Assembly: GCF_001425755.1 (NCBI RefSeq)
Contig: NZ_LMDH01000001.1
Location: 2,804,852 to 2,868,851, forward strand
Direction of reading: 5' to 3'
Origin: Aeromicrobium sp. Root344
Lineage (GTDB): Bacteria > Actinomycetota > Actinomycetes > Propionibacteriales > Nocardioidaceae
DNA length: 64,000 bases
Positions 20,660-27,895 of this stretch are shown here, in pieces (positions within the stretch are counted from its first letter, which is position 1; each line of letters begins with the position of its first letter). The translations under genes were made by a program, and so were the position numbers. Under the pieces are notes generated by a model, which ran no database searches, was not told where the DNA came from, and worked only from the letters and a program-made list of their open reading frames with translations.

Positions 20660-21972
20660 AGGAGCGCCTTTCCCTTGAGGATGGCCGACAAGAAGTCAGC
20701 GGACTTCTTGGGTGTGCCGGGCCCGACCGCGGTGGGCGAGTGCCATCTCGACTGGATCGCGCTCGAGATCTGGCTGTAGAACGCGCTCTTGGGGCGCGGT
20801 CCGCCCTGGTCCACGCTCTGGCTGAACAACGTCAACAGGTCGGCAGGGTAAGCCTTCTTGAGGGCTTGCGAGTCGTACACCGACTGGCGCGACGGCATCA
20901 GGCCCTCGTTGACCGCCAGCTGCGTCTGCGCATCGGCGTTGGTCACGCAGACGGCGGCGGCCTTGGCGTAGTCGAGGTGCTTGGAGTAGGCGCCGACGCC
21001 GATGTCGATGCCACCGATCGGGGGCTTGGACTCCTCGCCCGCGACCGTCTGGGGATAGCGCACCCAGCCGAGGTCCTTGAATCCCTTCTTGTCCGCCGGG
21101 CCGCCGGGCTTGCCGATCAGTCCTTCGTAGTTCTTGTAGACGAACGTCCAGTTGGTCATGAACTCGCCAGATCCCTTGGCGGGGAACATCTGCCCGAGGC
21201 TCGTGCCCTCGTTGGACGTCGTGAAGTCGGGCTGCGCGGCCGGGGACTTGGCAAGTTCTCGGATGACGGCTGCGGCGTCCTTGCCGGCCTTGGAGTCGAT
21301 CGTGACCTTGGCGTCACGGCCCTTCTCGACCGTCGACGGGTCGAGGATGTTGCCGCCCGCACCCTGGATCAGGGCGTTGATCCACACGACGTAGGCCTCG
21401 TACTTGTTGGCCTGGACGCCGACGGTTCCGCCATTGTCGCCGGCGGCCTTGATGACCTGGTCCCAGGTGACCGGCTTGGTCATGTCGAGACCGGCCTTGT
21501 CGGCGAGCGAACGGCGGTACCAGAGCACTTGGGTGTTGGCCCATTGTGGGGCTGCGACGACCTTGTCGTCCCACTTGACGGTCTCGGCGGCGCCCTTGAG
21601 GACGTCGTCGTCGAGGACCTTGTCGGCCTGATCACCCTCGAACGGGGCGAGCCACTCGGCGTTGGCGAACTCGGGCACGAAGACCGGGTCGAGACTCATC
21701 AGGTCGGTCGAGCTGTCCTTGGCGGCCAGGCGTCGGGCGAGCTGAGTGCGCTGGTCGGTCGCGCTGGCCGGGAGCAGCTGGATCTTGATGTCGTACTTGC
21801 TGGTGCTGCAGTCCTTGGCGAGCTTGTTGAGCGTGACCTGCCCGTCAGGATTGATGTACCAGTTGAGCGTCGCCTTGCCGCCGCTGCCACTTCCGCAGGC
21901 GGCCAGCACACTCATGGACAGCGCCGCCGCAGCACAACCGGCAACCACTCGTCGAACAGAACGTACGGCCAT
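20656..21972 (-). CDS. Sugar ABC transporter substrate-binding lipoprotein, LpqY-like
   Basis: 438 residues. An Arg-containing signal peptide ends in the lipobox SVLAAC with Cys26 as the lipidation site, followed by a Gly/Ser linker. The mature part is a family-1 extracellular solute-binding protein; segments such as TQLARRLAAKDSSTDLMSLD, APQWANTQVLWYR and EAYVVWINALIQGAGG resemble LpqY of M. tuberculosis. Anchored outside the membrane, it delivers sugar to the two permeases. The ATG at 21972 has a strong ribosome-binding site (GGGGGAGGA). The alpha-glucosidase gene lies 101 bases upstream on the same strand. Confidence 0.9.
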   Translation of the reverse strand: MAVRSVRRVVAGCAAAALSMSVLAACGSGSGGKATLNWYINPDGQVTLNKLAKDCSTSKYDIKIQLLPASATDQRTQLARRLAAKDSSTDLMSLDPVFVPEFANAEWLAPFEGDQADKVLDDDVLKGAAETVKWDDKVVAAPQWANTQVLWYRRSLADKAGLDMTKPVTWDQVIKAAGDNGGTVGVQANKYEAYVVWINALIQGAGGNILDPSTVEKGRDAKVTIDSKAGKDAAAVIRELAKSPAAQPDFTTSNEGTSLGQMFPAKGSGEFMTNWTFVYKNYEGLIGKPGGPADKKGFKDLGWVRYPQTVAGEESKPPIGGIDIGVGAYSKHLDYAKAAAVCVTNADAQTQLAVNEGLMPSRQSVYDSQALKKAYPADLLTLFSQSVDQGGPRPKSAFYSQISSAIQSRWHSPTAVGPGTPKKSADFLSAILKGKALL

Positions 21973-22073
21973 TCCTCCCCCAACCCGATCCCGCTCGTGA
22001 CCAGCACGTGATGCCCGTCACAGGGACGAGTTGAACGTATCCGCCTCCTTGGGGGAGCGCAACCGGGAGCACC

Positions 22074-23726
22074 TCAGAGAGTGAGCCAGACCGTCTCATC
22101 GGTGCCGAGTGGGGCTCCGGGCTCGAGCGGCTGGCTCGAGGCGAGGACCGTGGCGCCGTCGGGAAGGGCCATCGGAGCGCCACCGAGGTTGGCCAGCACG
22201 GTGACCTGACCGGCCGTGGACGCCACCGTGAACGCCAGGACCGTGTCAGGGAAGCCGTCCAGCCACGTCAACCTTCCCCGGCCCAGCCGCAGGGCCTGCC
22301 GGAGTGCGAGCAGCGTGCGGTAGAGCTCGAGCGTCGACCCGGGCACGCCGCGCTGCTGATCCGCCGCGAGCGCCTCGTATTCCGATGGCTGGGGGAGCCA
22401 GGCGCGGTCGGCGGGCCCGAATCCGTACGAGGGAGCGTCGGCCTCCCACGGCACCGGGACGCGGCAGCCGTCGCGCCCCTTGGACGCGCCCTCCGTACGT
22501 GCGAAGGTCGGGTCCTGGCGCGCCTCGTCCGGCAGCCGAGTTGCTTCCGGCAGGCCCAGCTCCTCGCCCTGGAACAGGTAGGCCGAGCCCGGCAGGGCAA
22601 GCATGACCGCCGTCGCGGCTCGGGCGCGACGCAGTCCCAGCCCGGCGTCCGGCTGCGGGTCGTCGGCACCGATGCCGCCGACGCGGTGGAGGCCGGGCTG
22701 CTGCGGGTAGCCGAGTCGGCTCGCATGTCGTACGACGTCGTGGTTGGACAGCACCCAGGTCTGGGGCGCCCCGACCGCCTCGGCCTGGGCCAGCGAGTGG
22801 GTGATCGTCCGGCGTTGGTCGTCGGCCAGCCACGGCGTCATGAGGTACTCGAAGTTGAACGACTGGTGGAGCTCGTCCTCGCGGACGTACTTCGCGAGCG
22901 CCTCCGCCGGCAGTACCCACGCCTCGGCGCACAGGATGCGGTCGGCGTCCTGGCCCTCGACGGCGGACGAGTCGGTGATCCGTCGCCAGCTTCGGTAGAT
23001 CTCGTGGACCCCGGGTTGGTCCCACATGGGGGCGAGCGCCGTGGGCTCGGACCACTGGTCGTGCTCGCTGTCGGGCAGTCCGTCGGCCTTGACCAGACCG
23101 TGCGCGACGTCGATCCGGAACCCGTCGACGCCCCGGTCGAGCCAGAACCGCAGGACGTCCTCGAGCTCCGTGCACACCTCGGGGTTGGTCCAGTCGAAGT
23201 CGGGCTGGCTCGTGTCGAACAGGTGCAGGTACCACTGGCCGAGGGAACCGTCCGGCTCCGTGACCCGGGTCCAGGCCGGTCCGCCGAACAGGCTCTGCCA
23301 GTTGTTGGGCGGCTGGTCTCCGCCGTCGCGGCCCTCGCGGAAGATGTAGCGCGCTCGCTCTGTGCTGCCGGGTTCGGCGGCGAGCGCGGCCTGGAACCAG
23401 GGGTGCTCGCTCGACGAGTGGTTGGGCACGATGTCGACGATGACCCGCAGCCCGAGCTCGTGTGCGCGAGCCACGAGCGCGTCGAACGCCGCCAGGTCGC
23501 CGAAGAGCGGGTCGACGTCGCGATAGTCGGCGACGTCGTATCCCGCATCGTGCTGGGGCGAGGTGTAGAACGGCGAGAGCCACACGGCGTCGACGCCCAG
23601 ATCAGCGAGGTGGGGGAGCCGGGCCGTGATGCCGGGCAGGTCGCCGATCCCGTCGCCGTCAGAGTCCGCCCACGACCGTGGGTAGATCTGGTAGATCACT
23701 GCGTCGCGCCACCACTGCTCGCCCAT
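22074..23726 (-). CDS. GH13 alpha-glucosidase (oligo-1,6-glucosidase/trehalose-type)
   Basis: 550 residues from the ATG at 23726, preceded by GGAGGGAGA. GH13 TIM-barrel enzyme: conserved region I DIVPNH (98-103), nucleophile Asp206 in [10 protein letters not shown], acid/base Glu268 in CAEAW, transition-state Asp330 in LSNHDVVRH. No signal peptide, so it acts in the cytoplasm on imported oligosaccharide. Its place as first gene of the sugar transporter operon suggests that it hydrolyses what LpqY/SugABC-like proteins import (maltose, isomaltose or trehalose). The exact linkage preference cannot be read. It diverges from ndk across 108 bases; no LacI-type regulator gene lies nearby. Confidence 0.9.
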   Translation of the reverse strand: MGEQWWRDAVIYQIYPRSWADSDGDGIGDLPGITARLPHLADLGVDAVWLSPFYTSPQHDAGYDVADYRDVDPLFGDLAAFDALVARAHELGLRVIVDIVPNHSSSEHPWFQAALAAEPGSTERARYIFREGRDGGDQPPNNWQSLFGGPAWTRVTEPDGSLGQWYLHLFDTSQPDFDWTNPEVCTELEDVLRFWLDRGVDGFRIDVAHGLVKADGLPDSEHDQWSEPTALAPMWDQPGVHEIYRSWRRITDSSAVEGQDADRILCAEAWVLPAEALAKYVREDELHQSFNFEYLMTPWLADDQRRTITHSLAQAEAVGAPQTWVLSNHDVVRHASRLGYPQQPGLHRVGGIGADDPQPDAGLGLRRARAATAVMLALPGSAYLFQGEELGLPEATRLPDEARQDPTFARTEGASKGRDGCRVPVPWEADAPSYGFGPADRAWLPQPSEYEALAADQQRGVPGSTLELYRTLLALRQALRLGRGRLTWLDGFPDTVLAFTVASTAGQVTVLANLGGAPMALPDGATVLASSQPLEPGAPLGTDETVWLTL

Positions 23727-23822
23727 GCGTCTCCCTCCGAGGCGCCGTTGTGGCCCTCCACCTGACGAACGTACGCAGGGGCGGTTGGGGCGTCCACGTC
23801 GGGAGCGAGATGCGTCGCAGGA

Positions 23823-23828
23823 TAGGTT
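23823..23828 (+). promoter_or_regulatory. -10 hexamer TAGGTT, 6 bases before ndk
   Basis: TAGGTT, then TTGGCC, then the ndk ATG at 23835. The upstream TTG at 23829 would not leave room for a transcript start, so the ATG is preferred. Confidence 0.55.
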
Positions 23829-23834
23829 TTGGCC

Positions 23835-24245
23835 ATGTCGCAACGCACCCTCGTCCTGATCAAGCCCGACGCCGTACGCCGCGGCCTGACCGGCCAGATC
23901 CTGTCCCGGTTCGAGGCCAAGGGCCTGACGATCGTGGCGCTCGAGCAGCGGACGATCGACGCCGCCCAGGCCGATGCCCACTACGCAGAGCACGTCGAGC
24001 AGCCGTGGTACCCGCCGCTTCGCGAGTTCGCGATCTCCGGTCCGCTCGTCGCGCTCGTGCTCGAGGGCGACGAGGCGATCGCGGTCGTACGCCTGCTCAA
24101 CGGCGTCACCGACGGTCGCCAGGCGGCGCCTGGCACGATTCGCGGCGACCTCTCGCTGTCGAACCGCGAGAACCTCGTGCACGCCTCGGACTCCGAGGAG
24201 TCGGCCAAGCGCGAGATCGACCTCTGGTTCCCCGAGCTGTCATGA
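23835..24245 (+). CDS. ndk: Nucleoside diphosphate kinase
   Basis: 136 residues, the standard length. Transfers the gamma-phosphate of ATP to NDPs through a phosphohistidine: His116 in ENLVHASDS. LVLIKPDAVRRGL at the N-terminus is the family signature. The leaderless-type promoter is directly upstream. A Rossmann-fold gene overlaps the stop by four bases. In mycobacteria ndk sits directly after the DUF4233 gene and before rne; here both neighbours have been pushed apart by inserted genes. Confidence 0.97.
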   Translation: MSQRTLVLIKPDAVRRGLTGQILSRFEAKGLTIVALEQRTIDAAQADAHYAEHVEQPWYPPLREFAISGPLVALVLEGDEAIAVVRLLNGVTDGRQAAPGTIRGDLSLSNRENLVHASDSEESAKREIDLWFPELS

Positions 24246-24895
24246 CCTCGATCGGGGTGCTCGGCACCGGCGTCGTCGGCCGTACGTTCGCGGCACGGCT
24301 TGCCGAGCTGGGCGTCGACGTCCTGGTCGGCGCACGCACGGCCGAGTCCCCGAGCCTGGAGCCGGTTGCCGCGCTCGGCGTGCGCACGGGCTCGTTCGCC
24401 GATGCGGTCGCTCACGCCGCGGTCATCGTCAACGCGACGAACGGCCTGCACTCGATCGCCGCGCTCGAGAGCGTCGGTGCCGGGGCGCTCGCCGGCAAGA
24501 CCCTCATCGACGTGTCCAACGAGCTGCAACCCGTCGAGGGTGGCTACCCGAAGCCGCTGGCGTCGACCGACGACTCGTTGGGCCAGCGCATCCAGGCGGC
24601 GTTCCCCGACCTGCGGGTGGTGAAGTCGCTCAACACCATGAACTGCACCGTGATGGTGGACCCCTCGATCGTCGAGGGTGACCACGTCGTGTTCCTGAGC
24701 GGCGACGACGCCGCGGCGAAGGATCAGGCCCGCGAGCTCCTCGCGCTGCTGGGCTGGCGGCCGGTGCAGATCATCGATCTCGGCGGCATCGACACGGCTG
24801 CCGCGGTGGAGATGACGATGTCGCTGTGGATGCGGGTGACGATCGCGCGCGGCTCCGACGCCCCGCGTTTCAACTGGGCGATCAACTCCGGCTGA
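24242..24895 (+). CDS. F420-dependent NADP oxidoreductase-like Rossmann protein
   Basis: 217 residues from the ATG at 24242, overlapping the ndk stop (ATGA). The N-terminus IGVLGTGVVGRTFAARLAELG is a dinucleotide site; VGARTAES after the second strand, IVNATNG and TLIDVSNEL match the NADPH:F420 oxidoreductase/pyrroline-5-carboxylate reductase superfamily (pfam F420_oxidored). The segment VVKSLNTMNCTVMVDPS resembles the substrate side of such proteins. Whether it uses F420 or another partner is unknown. It converges on the next gene with a 1-base gap. Confidence 0.75.
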   Translation: MTSIGVLGTGVVGRTFAARLAELGVDVLVGARTAESPSLEPVAALGVRTGSFADAVAHAAVIVNATNGLHSIAALESVGAGALAGKTLIDVSNELQPVEGGYPKPLASTDDSLGQRIQAAFPDLRVVKSLNTMNCTVMVDPSIVEGDHVVFLSGDDAAAKDQARELLALLGWRPVQIIDLGGIDTAAAVEMTMSLWMRVTIARGSDAPRFNWAINSG

Positions 24896-24896
24896 G

Positions 24897-25523
24897 TCAG
24901 GCGTACGTCGGCTGGCGCAGGTGGTGCACGACCTCGTGGAACTGCCCGCGTACGTCCTCGGGCAGCCAGATCACGTGGTTGGACACCGAGGCGAGGTCGA
25001 CGTCCTCCTGCAGCGTGACGACGTCGACGACCTGCCTCGGGAAGTCGCGCTCGCGCTCCTCGAACTCCAGCAGGGAGACGCGAACCGTCACGCCGAACGA
25101 GTTGGGGTTGACCAGTCCGATGCCCCAGAAGTCGGCGGGCTCGTCGGTCGCCTTCTGCTCGAGGTCGATCATGACGCTGCGGGTGTCCTGCTCGAGCGCC
25201 GGATGGTCGATCTCCTCGACCGCGGCCAGCTCGACGCGTACGCCCCGGACCTGACGGCTGCCGGGGCCGTCGAACCGCAGGATGTCACGCAGGGTCCCGC
25301 CTGCGGGGAGCAGCGGACCACCGAGGTGCGAGCCGTTGACGGTCTGCGTCACGACGTTGGGCAGCTCGTGCCCGTAGACGCTGATCGGCGTGAAGGCCAG
25401 CGTCGGGACGACCGACACCTCGGTGTGGTTCTCCACCGTGAGGACCTGGTCAGGACCGCCGTCGGTCGCGACCGGGACGTACGTCAAGGAGAACGGGCGC
25501 TTCTCGCGGGGTTTGCGTCTCAC
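24897..25523 (-). CDS. Conserved hypothetical protein
   Basis: 208 residues; I do not recognise a family. No membrane segment or signal peptide. It starts with a basic tail (MRRKPREKRPF) followed by beta-rich sequence; VPVATDGGPDQVLTVENHTEV and WGIGLVNPNSFGVTVRVSLLEFEE suggest an immunoglobulin-like or jelly-roll fold, which is only an impression. The GTG start at 25523 is supported by TAGGCT six bases upstream. It is divergent from the radical-SAM gene across 69 bases. Confidence 0.6.
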   Translation of the reverse strand: MRRKPREKRPFSLTYVPVATDGGPDQVLTVENHTEVSVVPTLAFTPISVYGHELPNVVTQTVNGSHLGGPLLPAGGTLRDILRFDGPGSRQVRGVRVELAAVEEIDHPALEQDTRSVMIDLEQKATDEPADFWGIGLVNPNSFGVTVRVSLLEFEERERDFPRQVVDVVTLQEDVDLASVSNHVIWLPEDVRGQFHEVVHHLRQPTYA

Positions 25524-25529
25524 ACGACG

Positions 25530-25535
25530 AGCCTA
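25530..25535 (-). promoter_or_regulatory. -10 hexamer TAGGCT, 6 bases before the GTG at 25523
   Basis: Minus-strand TAGGCT, CGTCGT, GTG. It forms a divergent pair with TAACCT on the plus strand 51 bases away. Confidence 0.5.
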
Positions 25536-25580
25536 GGGCGTGGACCCGAGCGACGTTTTCGCGCCGTGCGATGCAGCGCC

Positions 25581-25586
25581 TAACCT
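25581..25586 (+). promoter_or_regulatory. -10 hexamer TAACCT, 6 bases before the radical-SAM gene
   Basis: TAACCT, AGAGGC, ATG. Leaderless-type start for the TIGR03960 gene. Confidence 0.55.
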
Positions 25587-25592
25587 AGAGGC

Positions 25593-27524
25593 ATGTCCGT
25601 CGAGTCCCTCTTCCCGCGCCTGGAACCGTTGCTGCCGTCTGTCGGCAAGCCCATTCAGTACGTCGGCGGCGAGCTCAACGCGACGAGCAAGGAGTGGGAC
25701 TCCGCGCAGGTGCGCTGGGCGCTGATGTATCCCGACGCGTACGAGGTGGGGCTGCCCAACCAAGGTGTGCAGATCCTCTACGAAGTCCTCAACGAGCGCG
25801 ACTGGATCCTGGCGGAGCGTACGTACGCGGTGTTCTCCGACATGGAGAAGGTCATGCGCGACCACGACATCCCGCAGTTCACGGTCGACGCGCACCGACC
25901 GGTCAGGGCGTTCGACCTGTTCGGCGTCTCGTTCTCGACCGAGCTCGGCTACACCAACTTCCTGACGGCGATCGACCTCGCCGGCATGCCGCTCCACGCG
26001 GTCGACCGGGGCGACGACGACCCGATCGTGATCGCCGGCGGCCACTCGGCGTTCAACCCCGAACCGATCGCGGACTTCCTCGACGCCGCGGTGCTCGGTG
26101 ACGGCGAGGAGATCGTGCTGGCGATCAGCGAGGTCGTCCGCGAGTGGAAGGACGAGGGTCGCCCCGGTGGGCGCGACGAGGTGCTCATGCGGCTCGCGAA
26201 GTCCGGCGGCGTGTACGTCCCGAAGTTCTACGACGTGGCCTACCTGCCCGACGGCCGCATCCAGCGCATCGTGCCCAACCGTCCCGGTGTCCCGTGGCGC
26301 GTCGCGAAGCACACGCTGATGGACCTCGACTCCTGGCCGTACCCCAAGAACCCGTTGGTCCCGCTCGCCGAGACCGTGCACGAACGCTTCAGCGTCGAGA
26401 TCTTCCGTGGCTGCACGCGTGGCTGCCGGTTCTGCCAGGCCGGCATGATCACCCGGCCCGTGCGCGAGCGCTCGATCGAGGGCATTGGCGCGATGGTGCA
26501 GAACGGGCTCGACAAGACCGGCTTCGAGGAGGTCGGCCTGCTGTCGCTGTCCAGCGCCGACCACACCGAGATCGGCGAGGTCGCCAAGCAGCTCGGCGAC
26601 CGTTACGAGGGCACCAACACCTCGTTGTCGCTGCCGTCGACCCGCGTCGACGCCTTCAACATCACGCTGGCCAACGAGTTCAGCCGCAACGGCCGCCGCT
26701 CGGGTCTCACGTTCGCGCCCGAGGGCGGCAGCGAGCGCCTGCGCAAGGTCATCAACAAGATGGTGACCGAGGAGGACCTGATCCGTACGGTCGCCGCTGC
26801 CTATTCGCACGGCTGGCGTCAGGTCAAGCTCTACTTCATGTGCGGCCTGCCGACCGAGACCGACGACGACGTCATGCAGATCGGCGAGCTCGCCAAGCGC
26901 GTCATCCAGACGGGTCGCGAGGTGTCGGGCCGCAACGACATCCGCTGCACCGTGTCCATCGGCGGGTTCGTGCCCAAGCCGCACACGCCGTTCCAATGGG
27001 CCTCACAGCTCGATCACGAGACGACTGACGAGAGGCTCAAGAAGCTGCGTGACGCGGTGCGCGCAGACAAGCGTTACGGCAAGGCGATCGGCTTCCGCTA
27101 CCACGACGGCAAGCCCGGCATCATCGAAGGACTCCTGTCCCGCGGCGACCGTCGCGTCGGCCGGGTCATCGAGGCGGTGTGGCGTGACGGTGGCCGCTTC
27201 GACGGCTGGAGCGAGCACTTCTCGTACGACCGCTGGGCCGACAAGACCGCCGAGGCGCTGGCCGACGAGCCGGTCGACCTCGACTGGTACACCGTCCGCG
27301 AGCGCGAGTACGCCGAGGTGCTGCCCTGGGACCACCTCGACGCCGGTCTCGACCGCGACTGGCTGTGGGAGGACTGGCAGGACTCGCTCAACCCCGACGG
27401 CGCCCTCGAGGTCGAGGACTGCCGCTGGACGCCGTGCTTCGACTGCGGCGTGTGCCCGCAGATGGACCTCGAGATCCAGATCGGCCCCACCGGCAAGAAC
27501 CTCCTGCCGCTCACGGTCGTCTGA
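25593..27524 (+). CDS. TIGR03960-type B12-binding-domain radical SAM protein
   Basis: 643 residues. An N-terminal B12-binding-like domain (VRWALMYPDAYEVGLPNQG) is followed by the radical SAM core with the 4Fe-4S motif Cys274-X3-Cys278-X2-Cys281 (CTRGCRFC). LYFMCGLPTETDDDV is a conserved core strand. A second cysteine cluster sits at the C-terminus (WTPCFDCGVCPQ). The family is widespread beside the TIGR03936 (DUF2344) gene and rne/rng; its substrate is unknown, with tRNA or ribosome modification often suggested. Here its TIGR03936 partner lies 4.9 kb downstream, behind a LuxR island and an MFS gene. Confidence 0.92.
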   Translation: MSVESLFPRLEPLLPSVGKPIQYVGGELNATSKEWDSAQVRWALMYPDAYEVGLPNQGVQILYEVLNERDWILAERTYAVFSDMEKVMRDHDIPQFTVDAHRPVRAFDLFGVSFSTELGYTNFLTAIDLAGMPLHAVDRGDDDPIVIAGGHSAFNPEPIADFLDAAVLGDGEEIVLAISEVVREWKDEGRPGGRDEVLMRLAKSGGVYVPKFYDVAYLPDGRIQRIVPNRPGVPWRVAKHTLMDLDSWPYPKNPLVPLAETVHERFSVEIFRGCTRGCRFCQAGMITRPVRERSIEGIGAMVQNGLDKTGFEEVGLLSLSSADHTEIGEVAKQLGDRYEGTNTSLSLPSTRVDAFNITLANEFSRNGRRSGLTFAPEGGSERLRKVINKMVTEEDLIRTVAAAYSHGWRQVKLYFMCGLPTETDDDVMQIGELAKRVIQTGREVSGRNDIRCTVSIGGFVPKPHTPFQWASQLDHETTDERLKKLRDAVRADKRYGKAIGFRYHDGKPGIIEGLLSRGDRRVGRVIEAVWRDGGRFDGWSEHFSYDRWADKTAEALADEPVDLDWYTVREREYAEVLPWDHLDAGLDRDWLWEDWQDSLNPDGALEVEDCRWTPCFDCGVCPQMDLEIQIGPTGKNLLPLTVV

Positions 27525-27559
27525 GACCGTCTTAGGGCGGCTCAGTCGCAGGTCAGGGA

Positions 27560-27599
27560 GAAGATAGGGCATCTGTCCGATGTGGCGACCCCACCTTAG
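27560..27599 (+). promoter_or_regulatory. Duplicated 40-base upstream element, copy 1
   Basis: Matches the element at 30842-30881 in 31 of 40 bases without gaps. The shared core is GGCATCNGNCCGATGTG, containing the inverted repeat CATC-N5-GATG, and the shared end is CCACCTNAG. It lies 40 bases before a small gene that resembles the gene following copy 2. A hairpin CGATG-GAGA-CATCG follows in the leader. Probably an operator or activated promoter; the binder may be the LuxR-type regulator between the two copies. Confidence 0.6.
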
Positions 27600-27639
27600 A
27601 AATCACGATGGAGACATCGAGATCGAAGGAGTGGTCACC

Positions 27640-27843
27640 ATGACTGCATCGGAATACGTGGAGTCCACGCTCTACCGCCAGCGTGAGCAGGAGATGAACC
27701 TCCGCAACGAGCGCCGGCGCGTCGTCCTGGAACGCCAGGGCGTACGGGCGAAGGCCCGTCGGGCGCCCGGCGGTCGGGGTCTCTCCTACACCGTGCGGCA
27801 CCGGTTGGCAGAGCTGTTCTCGGACGCTCCGGCGCATGGCTGA
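27640..27843 (+). CDS. Small Arg-rich protein (LuxR island, copy 1)
   Basis: 67 residues, not recognised. The first half is strongly helical and charged, with QREQEMNLRNERRRVVLERQ resembling an amphipathic or coiled-coil helix; the second half is basic. GAAGGAG 8 bases before the ATG is a strong ribosome-binding site. It shares with the small gene at 30932-31129 an M-x(2-3)-Y-(V/I) start, a QRE(R/Q) segment, an ERRR motif and the upstream element. It overlaps the low-GC3 segment before the regulator gene. A product bound by, or controlled by, the regulator is a guess. Confidence 0.65.
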   Translation: MTASEYVESTLYRQREQEMNLRNERRRVVLERQGVRAKARRAPGGRGLSYTVRHRLAELFSDAPAHG

Positions 27844-27895
27844 CGGCCGACGCGAACCAGACGATTCTGTGGGCGGGAGGTGGCACGATGAGGTC

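Noticed and set aside
22020-22073. Search for a LacI/CcpA-type operator near the sugar operon
   Set aside because: No convincing symmetric operator was seen in 21973-22073 or 23727-23822.
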